This document shows, in pieces, positions 1-13,600 of a stretch of DNA of 64,000 bases (position 1 is the stretch's first letter; the number at the start of each line of letters is the position of its first letter). Both the position numbers and the translations under genes were made by a program. The stretch is from Ancylostoma caninum (taxonomy: Eukaryota; Nematoda; Chromadorea; Rhabditida; Ancylostomatidae): assembly GCA_037903475.1 (NCBI GenBank), contig JBAJFG010000433.1:434001-498000 (forward strand). Reading direction: 5' to 3'. The notes below the pieces were generated by a model. It made no database searches. It was not told where the DNA came from and saw only the letters and a program-made list of their open reading frames with translations.

Positions 1-3000
1 CCGCAGCAGATAAGGAAGACGGATTTGAGATCAGCATCGAAAACCGAATTTGACAGTATACATTTCATTACGAGTTGTTGAACCCGCCTAGTATCCTTCC
101 CTGGTAAGGAGGAGCTAAGGGAAGTATTGCTGTTGATCAGCTGATGATTAGATTCCTTGACTTATATTAGCGCTCTGGTCTCTGCAATTCTCATTCTACC
201 ACCGCCAACGAGAGGTGAGGTCCCACTTCTTCTCTGTCACCATTTAGTTGTGCTCTTCTCTGTTTCAGTAAGTCTCTTTATATAGGTTAGCTCTACTGTG
301 TTGGTGCTAGAGTCAAAAATCATCGTTTCACTACATGGTACTGTTGCTAGTTTGTTAGTATTCTGCTGGATGATGATGTTGTATTGTATCTGAAAATTAA
401 GGTCTGATGAGGTAGGCACTAAGTGCCGAAACCTTGCCGAAATAAAAGTAAGATCATCGGAGAGTTTCAGTAAATCAAGAATAATATAGGTGGTTATTGA
501 AAGTGGTTGTATAGATGTGTAAATCTAACAAATATTTGCGTGCCAAGAGGTAATTATTGGTGACGTAATTTTGCATGAACCATTAGTTTTACGCTGTAAC
601 AATAACATTGTTAGCATTTGACGTGTCAGTGATGTTATGGCTGTAATTACGGACCTACACGATAACGACGCCTATGGACACTGCGTTTTTTGTTGGAATG
701 CAAATAGCAGAGTGTCAATTTCAGTGCAACACGCGTAATTCTGTGTGTAGCCTGTGGTAAACTGTATGAAGATTTAGGGAAATTTATTTTTCTTTTATTC
801 TATTGGCTAAACTTTTTGAAAATTTGTAGTTTCATTATTTTTGTTGGATGGAGGAGCAAAGAAACTTCGAATTTCCCTTTTTTGTCAGTCTTTTTCTACA
901 CGATAGAGTTTTCGTTTCAATTCAATGCATTTTCGGTGCAGTGATTGTGCATTCTTCATGCAGTATGTAAATTATTGCCATGGTTTCCCTTCGAAAACCT
1001 GCTGTTCAATAATTTTTGCTGATTGGAAGGGCATTTGATTCATAACATTCCCTTTTACATTTCCATCTTATGAAATTTTATCATTTTAATTTCATGCACT
1101 TTTGATGCAGTAGTGTTGCACTCTTCATGCAACATTTGTAGTGTGCAACATTGGAAGTGTATTAGTGTTCTACTATGGGGTAGCAGGAAGTCTGACGTGC
1201 AGTAGAAAAAATCCAGACACGACAAAAAAAAAGGAGAACTTGTGCACTTACAACGCTATACTTAGAAATTCTGAAGACTATACGAGAGATTGTTGTAAAT
1301 TTAGAGGGAGAAAAGAACGAGAGAAAGTTCGTTTTGTTACTGGTTGTGTAGTTGGAAATCTCGACTTGGAGGTCTACAGGGTCAGAAGAAACAACTACAA
1401 GAGATTTGAATCAGGTTTCCTAAACAATTATTGATTGCAATAGTAACATGGACCTACCCTGCTAATCAATTATTGATTGACACTCAATCACACCAGGTAG
1501 AGCCCCTTGCCCTTTTGCGGCACTTCACGTCATACATTCATCGAAAATTCCACGCATACCCTAGTAACAGTGGCTAGCTAGTTGTAGGACTTCCGCCTTA
1601 GCTATACGAGGGGGGTTCGTTGACTAGGAATCCAACACGGGGATTCTTTCCACGGGTTCTTGCACCTCTCACCGCCGTACTGTACAATACCGTACCTTTA
1701 TTACCTGCCAGAGACGCAGAGGAGCCCTGTTTCTCATTGTTTTGTTGCAGCGAACGCGTCAAACATGTGAAAACACATTTTCTCCTCTGCGTCTCTGCCA
1801 GCACAGTGCTCTGCCTCTCTGATTCTGCTCCTAATCTTTATGTCAAAAAGACGGTTCAGAGTCATGGCAAAGGATTAGTGTCCTAAGCCTTCTGCACAAG
1901 GACAACGACACGTTATTTTCTACTTAAAGCCATGAGATTAGTAAATAATGAGCCGTTGGATTACGGTACTTAGCGAGGCAAATAGCTTACAGTTTTTTTG
2001 GTGCATTTGCAGACTTGCACAGCTCACGTGACTACATGTAGTTACTGGCGAAAATCTAGTGTTCTTGCATGTTAGCAATTTTTTTCTCGTGTTATTCAGT
2101 GCGGAAAAAAGCGCGCACAAGAAACCTCTGGGTGTTTCAAGGTCTTACGGTAATACCGTACCCATTGGGTTGATAGCGTAGCCATAATGGCCTGAAGGAC
2201 TGGGATTTTTCTGGTCCTTTAATCTGGTGGAGATCGCAATGTCATTTGCACTTGTCACAGCGGACGAGTGCCTCTGCAAGCGCTACCCATTCGGTTGAGT
2301 GTCACTTAGTGGATTATCTTGTCGCGGGAAATAAGTCGTACCTTGACGCGTCGTTGGAGGATATGTACAAAAAGAAATTTGTGTAGCATGTGCATTTTAG
2401 ATCCGTTTGAATTATGATTGTTACATTTATGTTTCCCAAGGTTTCGCGTCTAGACGGTAGGGGATTAGAGAATGCTATTGTTTCCTGGAGGTGTGGGTAA
2501 TCCGGAAATCGTTCATATGGCTTTGCGGTGTTTCTGCAGAAGTCCTTGGTGCTGCATCGACAGATATGTGACAGTTGTCCGATACCTGCAACTTCGCAGC
2601 TTTCAGTGATAATGTTGCCCAATTGAAAATTTTGTGGGAGGAAGATAAAAATTCAAGAAAGAAAGATGAAAAATAAAAAAATAGTCAAAATGGGGAGATG
2701 AAGACATGAAAGGTTGTTTTTGTCCCATTTTTTTTCCTGCAGCTGCTCTCCAAAGTGAACAGGAACTAATTAAGTGATACGGTAATTGAAGCGTTGTGCA
2801 TTATCCCGCCAACGTGCACTTTCGACAAGTAAAACCACGTGAAGCCATCTTGTTGTCATAGAAATCCATCAAAAAACCACGTGCAGCAAGTTCAACATCA
2901 TCTGTCGAGGGCTATGTGCTCGATTGGTCGGCCACGCCCCCAGGAGCACGTACCTCTCACCCACCGCCTCCAGACATACACGCGCATGTGTCTGAAAGTG

Positions 3001-4656
3001 ATCGGGGGGCGGTAACGTCCCATGGGGATTGGCTGGGGAGCGTTTATGGGATGGTATGGCCCAGTGAGGAGAGGGAGGTACATGGAATGTTTGTTATGAA
3101 ACGAGTGGTGAAGAGATGTTGAAAAGGGAATGCCGCAAAATCGAGGAATGCAAATTTCACGCAATTTCACGGATCTATTGAAAGGTGAGTGGTTCGGACG
3201 ACAAGGATGTAAACTGCGAAGTACGCGAAATCGCACTGTTTCTCAACTTGTGAGATAAACGAAGCAATTCGCATTCGCCGTTAAATAAGGTTGCCAAAGC
3301 GGCAACCACCGTTCAATGCAGCAGAAGTATGGTAGATGTACTAGGAAGTATTGTATCAGTATACTCTTTGCCCAAAGAGCCTTAAAATAATCCTCAGTGG
3401 AGATCATCCAGAAAGTCCGACTTTCTCGCCCTTCATTTGTCTTCTGACATTTCCATGGTGCATTTTAGGATGAGATTGAGTTCTCGTTTTGAGTGTTCGA
3501 TTTCTCTAAACGATGAAAGGAAAAAGTGCACTCACGAGGAAAGTACAACGAAGCGACTCAGGATTATCCTGAAATATTGTACTAAAGGGCTTTGCTTGAA
3601 CTTACCACTGATCTACGTGGTCTTTTTTGATTGCTATTGAAATGTGGGACTCCTGGATAAGCTGAAGGGTTTGAGATAAGTTGAGGGCCTTCTACAAGAG
3701 GACTTGGGGATAATCAGAGATGGATATGCCCCGTTTTATTTGAAAAACTTACGATCGAAGGTGAAGGCACTGCTTGAGTTTGGATGCATCATTGAGATTA
3801 CCCAGGGCAAATGAAACCTGTGTTAACGTTGGGTAAACTTTGTGCGTTAACCTTGGGATGCCTCAGTGGTGCATGCGGTATTTAAACAAGGCTTATAGAG
3901 TAGTTAGGGCTTCAGGTGGGTCCGGGGAAGCAATTAATCAATACATTGATCCGTCCATGGAACGGTCGAAGACGCTAACGTGGGGTGTTTTATAGCTTTT
4001 TATAGCTAATCTCTCTGCGTCCAAGTGTTCTCCTTTGTTCACAGTTTTACCAAGCTGCTTACTTGTTTCTCAGTTACCGTCAGGAAATTCTGGAAATTTC
4101 TCCTTCTTATTCTGCCCCCACCATGCTGTAGTGGTTGTTTGTGCTGCGGTTGCTCCGCACTTATGTCGTAGCGATATTTATCGCTGCGATGCTTTCACAC
4201 GAGTGGTCATAAAAAATTTCGCGATAATCGTCTGTTTTTCACTGCGTGACGCGCGTTCTCACATTGTTTTTCGCCGGCGCTTAGCGCTAATTTCGTGCGG
4301 CAAATCGCCGTGAATCGGGGCTACGGGCGAGCATAAGTGCTTGTGCGCGCGGACCTTTAGCTATTCACCGCGGCCCTACAGCACCGCTCAGCGCGGCTCT
4401 TCAGCCGCGATGACTGCTTGAGTCGTAAAAAGCTAGAGGCGGTTCAATGAAGTTCTGAATTGAGTTGAAGCGGACTGGCGAGACAGTGTTGCGGATAAGG
4501 AGAGTGCAGAGAAACTACGCGTTGATATTCGATTCTACGCATTGAGTAGAGGCGAACTTCCTCGTTGGAGACTTAAACCCGAGGGAAGGAAAATAGAAAA
4601 AGTCAAGAGAGTCCAGAAAAACAGAGAAAACTCCCCAAGAAATGGTTTCATTGCAG
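1..4656. other. Leftmost gene-free stretch; no exon recognised
   Basis: I looked here for the missing 5' exons of the synaptotagmin gene (membrane anchor and first half of C2A) and found none that I would defend. Open frames here are short and lack the C2 sequence pattern. The stretch is therefore either a very long intron of that gene or intergenic DNA, with the 5' exons beyond the left edge. It contains one notable inverted repeat near 1.7 kb. Confidence 0.5.
1705..1801. repeat. Inverted repeat with CTCTGCGTCTCTG core
   Basis: A 20-base arm at 1705-1724 is the reverse complement of 1782-1801 with one mismatch, around a 57-base spacer. A related arrangement with the same core lies at about 34805-34890, inside an intron of the ZP gene, so this looks like a dispersed hairpin family rather than a one-off. 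Confidence 0.7.
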
Positions 4657-7600
4657 GAGTTCTTCTTCGACCATGTCACATTGGAGGATCTCGACACGAA
4701 AAACGTTACGGTAGCCGCATACCACCACGGTGGTGCAAAACTGGGCAAGGACCTGATGATCGGCGAGGCGACCGTGCCATTGCGTGAAATCCGTGAACTG
4801 AACACCAAAAAGGAAGTGAAGGTCATCGAGGAGATCAAACAACAATTGCCAAAGGTATGTTCCGGTTACTGTAGTTGCTGGGTTACTGTAGCGTTTCTTT
4901 TGTCAATTTAATTTCCTTATTTGATATTTGTTCAGTAATTCCTATGTTAATTGCAATTTGATGCCGTGTGCACCGCTCGTTTATCTAGTAATTTTCATAC
5001 GATTATGGGTGCGGGGTTTTTGTGTGGGCCAGCGCCGGGGAGGGGGTGCTGCATCTCGGGGGAAAGTTCCCCTAGAGAGGTATTTTTATGGAGGATAGGA
5101 GCCAGGTTTTTGGTCATGAAGTACATAGTTTTATCATGAGACACTCAGCTGACTAGTGAGATTAGAGCGCGAGATTTAAGATTAGAGCGCGCTTTCCTTG
5201 GGATTATCAAGATTCCTGAGAAGTATTGGTTTCTTTTTAATCCGAGGAATCTCGACGGTATTGTGAGATTAGCCTGAGGAAGCTGTGACGTCTTAGCTTG
5301 AGGAAGCTGTGACTTCAAGGTTTCCCTACGAGTACTTCCGGGAAGGAAACCCTTTATTACTAGCTGTTAGGTTTCCTTTGAAGCGGTCAGCTCAGATCAG
5401 GGATTTTTCAGTCGTGATTTAGAATAGTCAGGATTATATGATGTTGTTGGGGGCAAAATACGCTAAACCTTGAGTAGTAATAGAGAAATTGAAGCAGACT
5501 TCTGGAAATCCAACGGTGATCTGGAAGAATATCCATAACTCTCTAGAAAGAGTCTGGGAACCTGAGAACCTCACTATGGGACCCCAGCACCACCAGAAAG
5601 CCCAATTTAAGAAATCCAGGACTGTCTCTATTCGACTCCAAGAACGCTGGAGTTCCCAAGAGTGGGACTCCAGGATCATCAGGAACCCCACAGTAGGATT
5701 CGGGGAACTTCAAAAATCTCACTCTGCACATCCAATAACTATATGAGTTCCATTGTGGGATCATAGGAACCAGTGCAACAACAATGCATTTTCCTGGGGA
5801 CCCAACGGACAGCGTAATACATTAGCGCTAAGAATAATGTAGGATCTAGATAATCTTGATACCACGCTGTAATATCCCGGAAACCATTGTAACACCAGGG
5901 CAAGATCCTGGAAACCTTTTAGAGTCCCATTGCAGAACCTCTAATCCTGACGATCCTAGGAACCCTATTTGGGACCATGAAGTCTATATTTTAGGAGTTT
6001 GAGGTTCTTAGGAAGCTTAGGAACCACATGGTTGAACCCGGCGACCTTACGAATCCCATTGTAGCATCCTAAGAATCTTCTGGAGAGAGCTCATGTATGC
6101 TTTCTTGGCCTTCCGAGCTTAACCCTAGCAGGTCCCTAACCCTAGCAGGTTTAGCTCTTTGAGTGGGTGGGTAAAGTTCTGACAGACATTAAGACCTGTC
6201 AAGGAATTGAATCAGGATTCTGGACTCATATCCCATAGAGATCATATTTATGCCAGCAAATCTCAGCTCCAGTAATTGTAAGGTTTACTGTATCTGCACA
6301 AAGTGGTTACAGTACCGGTTCAAGAGAGTTCAATTCACTGAATTCCTCCAGCCTCTTCTCTACCTCTCCTATGTTGAAATTAAAGGTGTATGTCTTATTT
6401 GGACACGTTAGTGCAGTCATTTTTCTATATACACCTGTACTTTTGCATTTTTCTGGGATTTTTATGCTTTGGGCCATATTTCTGCACTTTTGCGTAGACC
6501 CAATTTGCCTCCATTACAGTATTCTCTGTATACAATTTCAACTCCTTGTACCCCTAGCCATCCAGAGAATTCAGGTTTTCGAGGGTTTTCTTTATGCTAG
6601 ACACTTCTCAAAAACTCTAGACACTCTTTGCTTAGTGCAAAAATGCGTCGAATATTTATAGACGTGTTTTTCGACACGTCTTTTGTCATTTCGCGCGCAC
6701 GAGCGGCAAATTGGCATCGTTCCAGCGATGCGGTCAACGCGTATGAGTAACGCAATGCATAGTTGATTGTTGTGAACGCGTACGAGTGCCTCATATGATA
6801 TGACAGGAAAAACATGTTAGTTCGTGTCAGAAATTTTGATGGGGTTGTTGGGGATGAGTTGGGGTGATTTGACACGGAAACAGAGCAGCGTGGATGCATT
6901 CCGGGGTTTTCCTGAGAGATGTTCGGGGTTTTCCCGAAAAATCAGGAGGGAGAAGCAATGGACGCAAATCTGCTCAGGTGCACAACAAACGGATGATTCT
7001 CTCCGTTTATTTGCTTTTTTCGCCTGTTTATTTATCTATTTATTTATTTATTTATTTATTTATCCCGTCTGAAAGATATTATGAAAGCCCTTCCCTTTAA
7101 AAGCAATCAAGATATTTCGAAAAAATAAGTACTTCTTCATCCATCCTTCCTCTTCCTCACCTTTCTGTTCTCTTTCTGCTTCCCTTCCACTCATTTATTT
7201 ATTTATTTATTATTCGCCTCATTTATTTATCTATTCCTTCATTCATTCATTCATTCATTCATTCATTCATCCATTCATTCATCACCCGTTTTTACCATTT
7301 TCTCCTTTTTTCCTTATTTTTCACACCTGATCGACTTCCTCCATTCCTCCTTCTAGTAATACATATACCCCTAGGTTCGTGCCTCTATTTTTTTCTTTTG
7401 TTCATTATCATCTTTTCATCATTTCACTCATCAGCAGTCCATCTGTACATACATACTTCAGTTTAATTCTTTGTCTCATTTTCTCCTCATATTCTTTCTG
7501 TTTCTTTTCATATTTTCCTGCTTTTATTTCGTTTGATCCATCTCTCTTTTACACCATGTATATGCTCTTCCCTTTTTATCATGCCTCCTTATTGCTCTTC

Positions 7601-10600
7601 TTTTCCGATTTTTCTCTATTTTATCTTCCTTCATTCCTTTTTTCTAGACTTCCCATCTTGCCTTTCACATTTTACATTTCCCTCAATGTTTCTTTTGCTC
7701 TTTCTCGAAACATATAAACACCTGCCTTTTTCTTTGTTGTACTCGTATTTCTTCCACTCTCGCTCTCTCGCTCTTTCTTTCTTTCTTTCTCTCTCTCTCG
7801 CTCTTTCTCTGTCTCCCTCCCCCTATCGCTCACTTCCCGCGTTAACTCCATTAAAACTAGATTTTATTTCTTTTTTTCATATTTATCCTACCTTCCTTGT
7901 GCGATTAATTGCGGGATAGGGTAATGCCATCCACCACTTAACTCTCTCCACTGTTATATGGTCCTTTTAGCAGCTGACTATGTGGGTAGTAATTCCGAGT
8001 TAGAATCGCCTTTCAGCAAGTGTCGGCACTTGCACTTAACAGATCGCTGGCTGAAAGGCCGTGGACGTCGTAAACAACATTCAGAATGCGCGGCAAAAAA
8101 TCGCGCGCGCGTGGCAGCCAGTGGCGTAAAGAATTCGTTGCGCTTTTGACGAGGAACAACACGCAAAGGACAGCGAGTGTCGTGGGATCTTGAAAAAGCA
8201 GTTGAGGAAGTCTGTTGAAGAATCCTGGCGACAACTAACGAACTACTCTTTGTTTATACTTCGCGGAAGCCTTGTACACCTATTCCCAATGGTGGAACAA
8301 GTCTGGATGTCTCGAGAATTCATTGGAAATTAATGGGTTCAAGTGAACTATGTGGTCCTGACACGATATTTCCTGACATAACCCAGACTAACGGCTCGAA
8401 GTACATGCCGAGCGGCGTATAGAGTTGGCAGTTGGTGCTACGTCCCTGGAGAATTGTTCTACTGGTGTCTGCTCACAGATAAGGAAGTGGACGAGTTGAT
8501 GGGTTCGAAACGGGAAAATGCATGGAACATCAGATTTTAGACCGGAAAGTTGCAGAAATGCCAGTTTCGTGAGATTTGGGGAGCGGAGCTTTTGGGAGAA
8601 ATAATGGGCACTGGAGAGACACAGACGTATAAACAAAACTCACTATGAACGTTACAATGGGGTTTTTTGAGCACAGATTAGCCTTAGCTACTGAAAAATT
8701 GTGGGGAAAGCTTCATTTTTCTATCTATTTATTTGCTTATTTGCTTGTTTACTTATGTAGTCATTTATTTGCTTATTTATTTGCTTACTTATCTGTTCAT
8801 TCATTCATTCATTCATTCATTCATTCATACATACATACATTCATTCATTCATTCATTCATTCATTCATTCATTCATTCATCACATTCATTCATTTATTCA
8901 TTTATTCATTCATTCATCCCATTCATTCATTCATTCATTCATTCAATCATCCATTCATTCATTCATCCCATTCATTCATCCCATTCATTCATCTCATCCA
9001 TTCATCCCATTCATTCATCCCATTCATTCACCCCATTCATTCACCCCATTCATTCACCTCATTCATTCATCCCATTCATTCACCCCATTCATTCATCCCA
9101 TTCATTCATTCATTCTTTCTTTCTTTCTTCCAAGAGTGAACCTTATATTCCATCGGAATGTCTGGAATTTTTTGCGAGTTTTTTTTTCAAATTTTTTTAC
9201 ACAATTATTTGGTTGCCTTTATATTTTTCATTACTTATCTTTTTGTTTTTGCTTATTATTCATTTGATCTACTCATTCGATAAGTGGTAATTTTAGCAAG
9301 AATGCACGTAGGTTTACCTCGATAAGATATCAAGGGAAATCCAGCACTTGCTGCTAATGTGTTCCCCAAACATTTGTCCGTGGTGGCTTTTTTCACCTCG
9401 CTCGTTAGATTTGTGTTCGTTCAGTGATGCTTCAAGCAGGTGCAAAACAGAGCATCGAAAAACTAACATCATTAAAGGGCGCAATTTGCAAAATACTGCT
9501 GATACGGTAGCGTATATCTGTCATTGTCGTCAGTGAATGATGCGATGCACTTTGGCCTGTTATTTGGCGGGCGGCCCCCCTGAAAGATCCATGGATGTTT
9601 CGATAATTTTTCAAAGTTTCTGCACTTTTCTTTGACAAGTCCACAATTGCACAACTATGCCTCATGACTTTGATGGAACGAGAGGAGTGGGGAGAGGGTG
9701 TGCACGGAAAATTACATTTCTAAAGAAGAGACAAATGACTAAGTTACGTTTGAGTAGGCAATCGATCAATATATCGATTTTTCAGAAACTCGGCAAGCTA
9801 TACATCTCGTCATGTATCGAGAAGGATGCCAAACGGTTAACGATAAATCTGAAGAAGGCCGATGATCTGCCGCGGTGGAGCTTCCTCGGTGCACCAGGTA
9901 AGGAACATTTCACATGTTTTCGATGATGATTATTGGTTTTATCGATTTTTGCAACCAAGTTCTGGCCGCTTTTCTCCCATGGTTTTTTATGCATTGTAGT
10001 CGTGGGAGTTCCTGGTTTGATTCGATTGCAGTATCCTAATTAGAGTCCCAAGAGACGAAAAAAAGACCGAGATGAAGTTGCTTGGCTTTTGGCCAAAGCT
10101 CAAAGATGAAATTGCAAAAATCATTGGTTGTCCAGGTCAAAAATCAAGGGCGCGCATCGTTAAGCATCAAATGCCGTAATTACGCTGGTGGGAGGTGATA
10201 AGTGTTGCGAAGCGAACTCGCATGTGATCTTGCGGGGTTTTTCTTAGTTCAACGTGACGAAATAGTGTTTGATGTGGAGAGAGCGCAGAGAAAACGACAG
10301 AGGAAAATTTGCTGAACCCTGGTTTTCGTTAAAATCCTGTTGCAACATTACTTTTATCGTTGGTATTTGGGCAAAGTGAAAGGCCCACCCCGTTATTCTT
10401 CCAGCGATGTCAGTTCACACTGTGACAGAGATACTGTAAGATTACGGTACTTCGAAAAAAAGAACTGCTTATTCAATGAAAGCGTGGCTTTCTTGATATT
10501 TTTTGTTTTGTCCGGGCTTTCGCGAGAATATCGAGAATTCCTTACTCAGCTAGAAAAACGAGGTCCATCATGCTTTGTAGGCTACTGTAGCTATCATAAA

Positions 10601-13600
10601 ATAAACTTGAAGTCTGGCATACGGTACACGCACTACGGTATGGTTCTTTCTTTGGCTTATTCGGAGTGGAGCGCACTTTTTGTCCATCTCATTCAGTTCA
10701 TTCAATATTAACTATGTTGTTCGAGTGGATACTGTGAGAATCTGCGCAATATCGTTGACTGATCGTTTTAGCCGGATATGCTCCGCCCATTTACCCCCAT
10801 GACCCTCGTTTACATGTTCGTTTCGACGTTTATCGTGTAGTAAACATGCTAAACTGCATTTACACTGATGAGCGTGCAGCGTGAAACTCGTCCGAAATTG
10901 CGTTAGCCTGGCACAAAATACGGCGGCGAACTCGTGCAAATTCTGTTTTTCGGGTCAGTGCTATCAAAAAAAAAAGGTCTAACATGCGGGGAACGGGGGG
11001 AGGGAGAGAGGGGGGGGATAGGTGATCTGGGTCCAGCACTGAAATTTATTCGACACTTGCTAGCACACAAAGTAAAGTGATAAAATTACGTGTATTGAGA
11101 AAAATTCGGATATTTTAGTGATTCACGTGATTTTCACGTGATTGTTCAGCAGTCGTACGAGAACTGGCCCCCAACATCCCATAACTCTCATCGTTTTTCC
11201 TCAAAATTTCTGTGATGTGCGTCAGCCATTCATTTGCAGTGCACTAAGCTGCGTTTATGTGGGATCTCCGGATGCATTGCGAATCGAAGCTTCAGTCAAA
11301 GAAAATCCAGTGGAAAACCGTTGGGGACCAGTTCTCGCCGACACTACTATAGTATACTGAGAACCCGGACTATTACACATCTACAATTTTAATGGAAAAT
11401 TGTGTTTTCACCACACCAATGGGGAACCAAGGCTAAGAATCGTTTTGGGAAATTGCCTGGATCAATCAATATATCGATTTTCCTAAATTGCGCCAACACC
11501 TTGCGGTTAAAGGCTCTGCCTTGTCCCTGCTGTCTCGCGTTTCCAAGAAAGAGTTAAAAATTGCATATTAAGGAATAGTTAGTAGCTTTCCCTTGCAGAG
11601 TTTTGCTAGCAACGCTTTCTGCAAAGTGCGGCGCAGTTTTTCAAGCGTCACGTTTCTTGACGGCTCACAGCTATCAGCACGTTTTCTGCCTTTTTTCGAA
11701 AAATAGATTTGTCACATTAGTGTAATTGCACAAGTGCACTCAAGTCCTTCGCATATGAATTGGCAAGCTTCCAGAAGTGACTCCATCCAGAGAAACACCC
11801 TGATAAGAGAAATGGTCCATGGGAACCACAAATTTTTCCTCGAGTTAAAGTTTTTTACGCATGGATCTCTGGTCTTTTGGTCTTTCGGCCCCATGGCCTT
11901 TTGGTCCGTGATCCCTCCAGAGCATTGACGTCACCACAGACAGCGCTGCACATCTTCGCCTTCTCGCGATTTCCTCCTCTAATGCAAGCGATCAGCAGCT
12001 GCATATTTGCCTATATATGATACTCACTGCACAGATTTAGCTGCGTAATCCTAGTGCGCGGCTCTATTGCCTGACATTCCATGCGAGCAGCAGCAGCAGC
12101 TCGGAAGCACTCCGACAATGATATATGGGGCTAGGAATCGGTGCTCTCTGGAGGCCGCGGCCGGTGGCTGGTCGGCGATTGATAAGGCCCGCGCGCGCAG
12201 GGATGCACTGCTGCGCGGGCCACTACGACTGAGAGAGGGACTACACCATCGTGGTGGCAATGTAAACAACCCCTTGAAGTGTAAACAGTAAACAGAACGA
12301 GTAAGCAATTTAATTACTTCAGCTCACGCCATGCTTGATAGCAGCAAATTACTGTGCTAGAATAGCAGCATGAACGACACATCTGCTGCTTGATGGGGAA
12401 AAACTCTGGGAAAAAGTCGGACTGAAGTGGTAACCAAGGATTTTTCCATGTACGCTAAAATTACGTCAGTTTACGAAAAACTGCACCAATTTAAACTCCA
12501 ACTGCGTGTTTGACGTAGTATTTGCCAGAAATTCCCGATTTCCAGGATGTCTGTGAGAAAATTAGTGGAAATTTCTGAAAAGGTGCTGTTCTTGGAGTTA
12601 AATAACCTACTAGACATGCAAGCGTACCTGGACGTGCGATTCACTTTCTACCTCCCATAAAGACCTCTGTCTGCATTTGCGGACTAAACTCTATGCAAAT
12701 ATGCCATTTATGCCTTTTTTTGCTGTCTCACTTTCATGCTCCCTATGATCTTTGAGTTCCCTGGAACAGGAATATAGGTCTGATTTGTAGCGAAAATGCG
12801 TTTCTCTGCAATTGCGTACTTTTCTACAATTGCGTACCGTCAGTGCAAGGTGAAGAGGAGTAATTTAATTTCTGTTTTTTTTCTTTTCCTTCTTTTGACA
12901 TGTTGCAATTTCCTGGGCTTGGAAGAATGAGTGAGCTGCTAAAATTGAGTGAATAAGGGGCTAATTTGTGGCAAAAATAAGTTTTTCTGTAGTTGCGGAC
13001 TTTCATAACAAGGAACAGGTGAATATTTATAATTTGTGCCCTCCTTGAACGTCCCAATTTCGCTTACCGTTTTTATCATCAACGTGCAGTTTCGCAGACC
13101 TGCAAAAACAGGTTTAATGTTAGAATTGAATGAATAAGGCGTTAATTTGTAGCAAGAATGAGTTTTTTCTGCAGTTACGGACTAGACTTGGAGAAAGGAA
13201 CACCGTACGATTTTTGAGTATTTATAATTTATGCCCTTCTTGAACTTGCACTCTCTTGGATCAGCATGAATAAGTTTATGGCTAGAATACATTAATACCT
13301 CGATGTTTTGTAGCAAGAAGGCGTCTTTTTCTGCAATTGCGGACAAAGCTAATTATTTCTCGATAAGAAATGGAACGAGTGGCTGAATATTCCCGAAATC
13401 CTATTAGAAACATTTTTATGGACAACCAATGTATGCAGCGAGGCTATACAGCAAGTCTATTCTATTACGGTCTGTTCTCCTAATTCTAAGAATTACTTTT
13501 AAAAAAAAAGTGTTCCATGAAAAATACATGAATTCGCAAGAAAATCCATAAACTAATACAACTCTGGAATGCCATGGTGTCTGCTGATGAGTCATCCTTA

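Larger units (their letters stand above)
4855..9785 (+). other. Synaptotagmin-like gene, intron 1 of the visible part (4.9 kb)
   Basis: The intron starts GTATGT and ends TTTTTCAG. It holds degenerate repeats near 5.5-6.1 kb, TTTA/ATTC simple repeats near 7.0-7.3 and 8.8-9.1 kb, and a pyrimidine-rich tract at 7.3-7.9 kb. No coding exon was recognised. An ATCGAT palindrome lies directly before the acceptor at 9757-9780. Confidence 0.75.

Noticed and set aside
8645..9290. Long frames reading FIHSFIHS repeats on the plus strand
   Set aside because: They are translations of an ATTC microsatellite in two frames at once; there is no gene signal outside the repeat.
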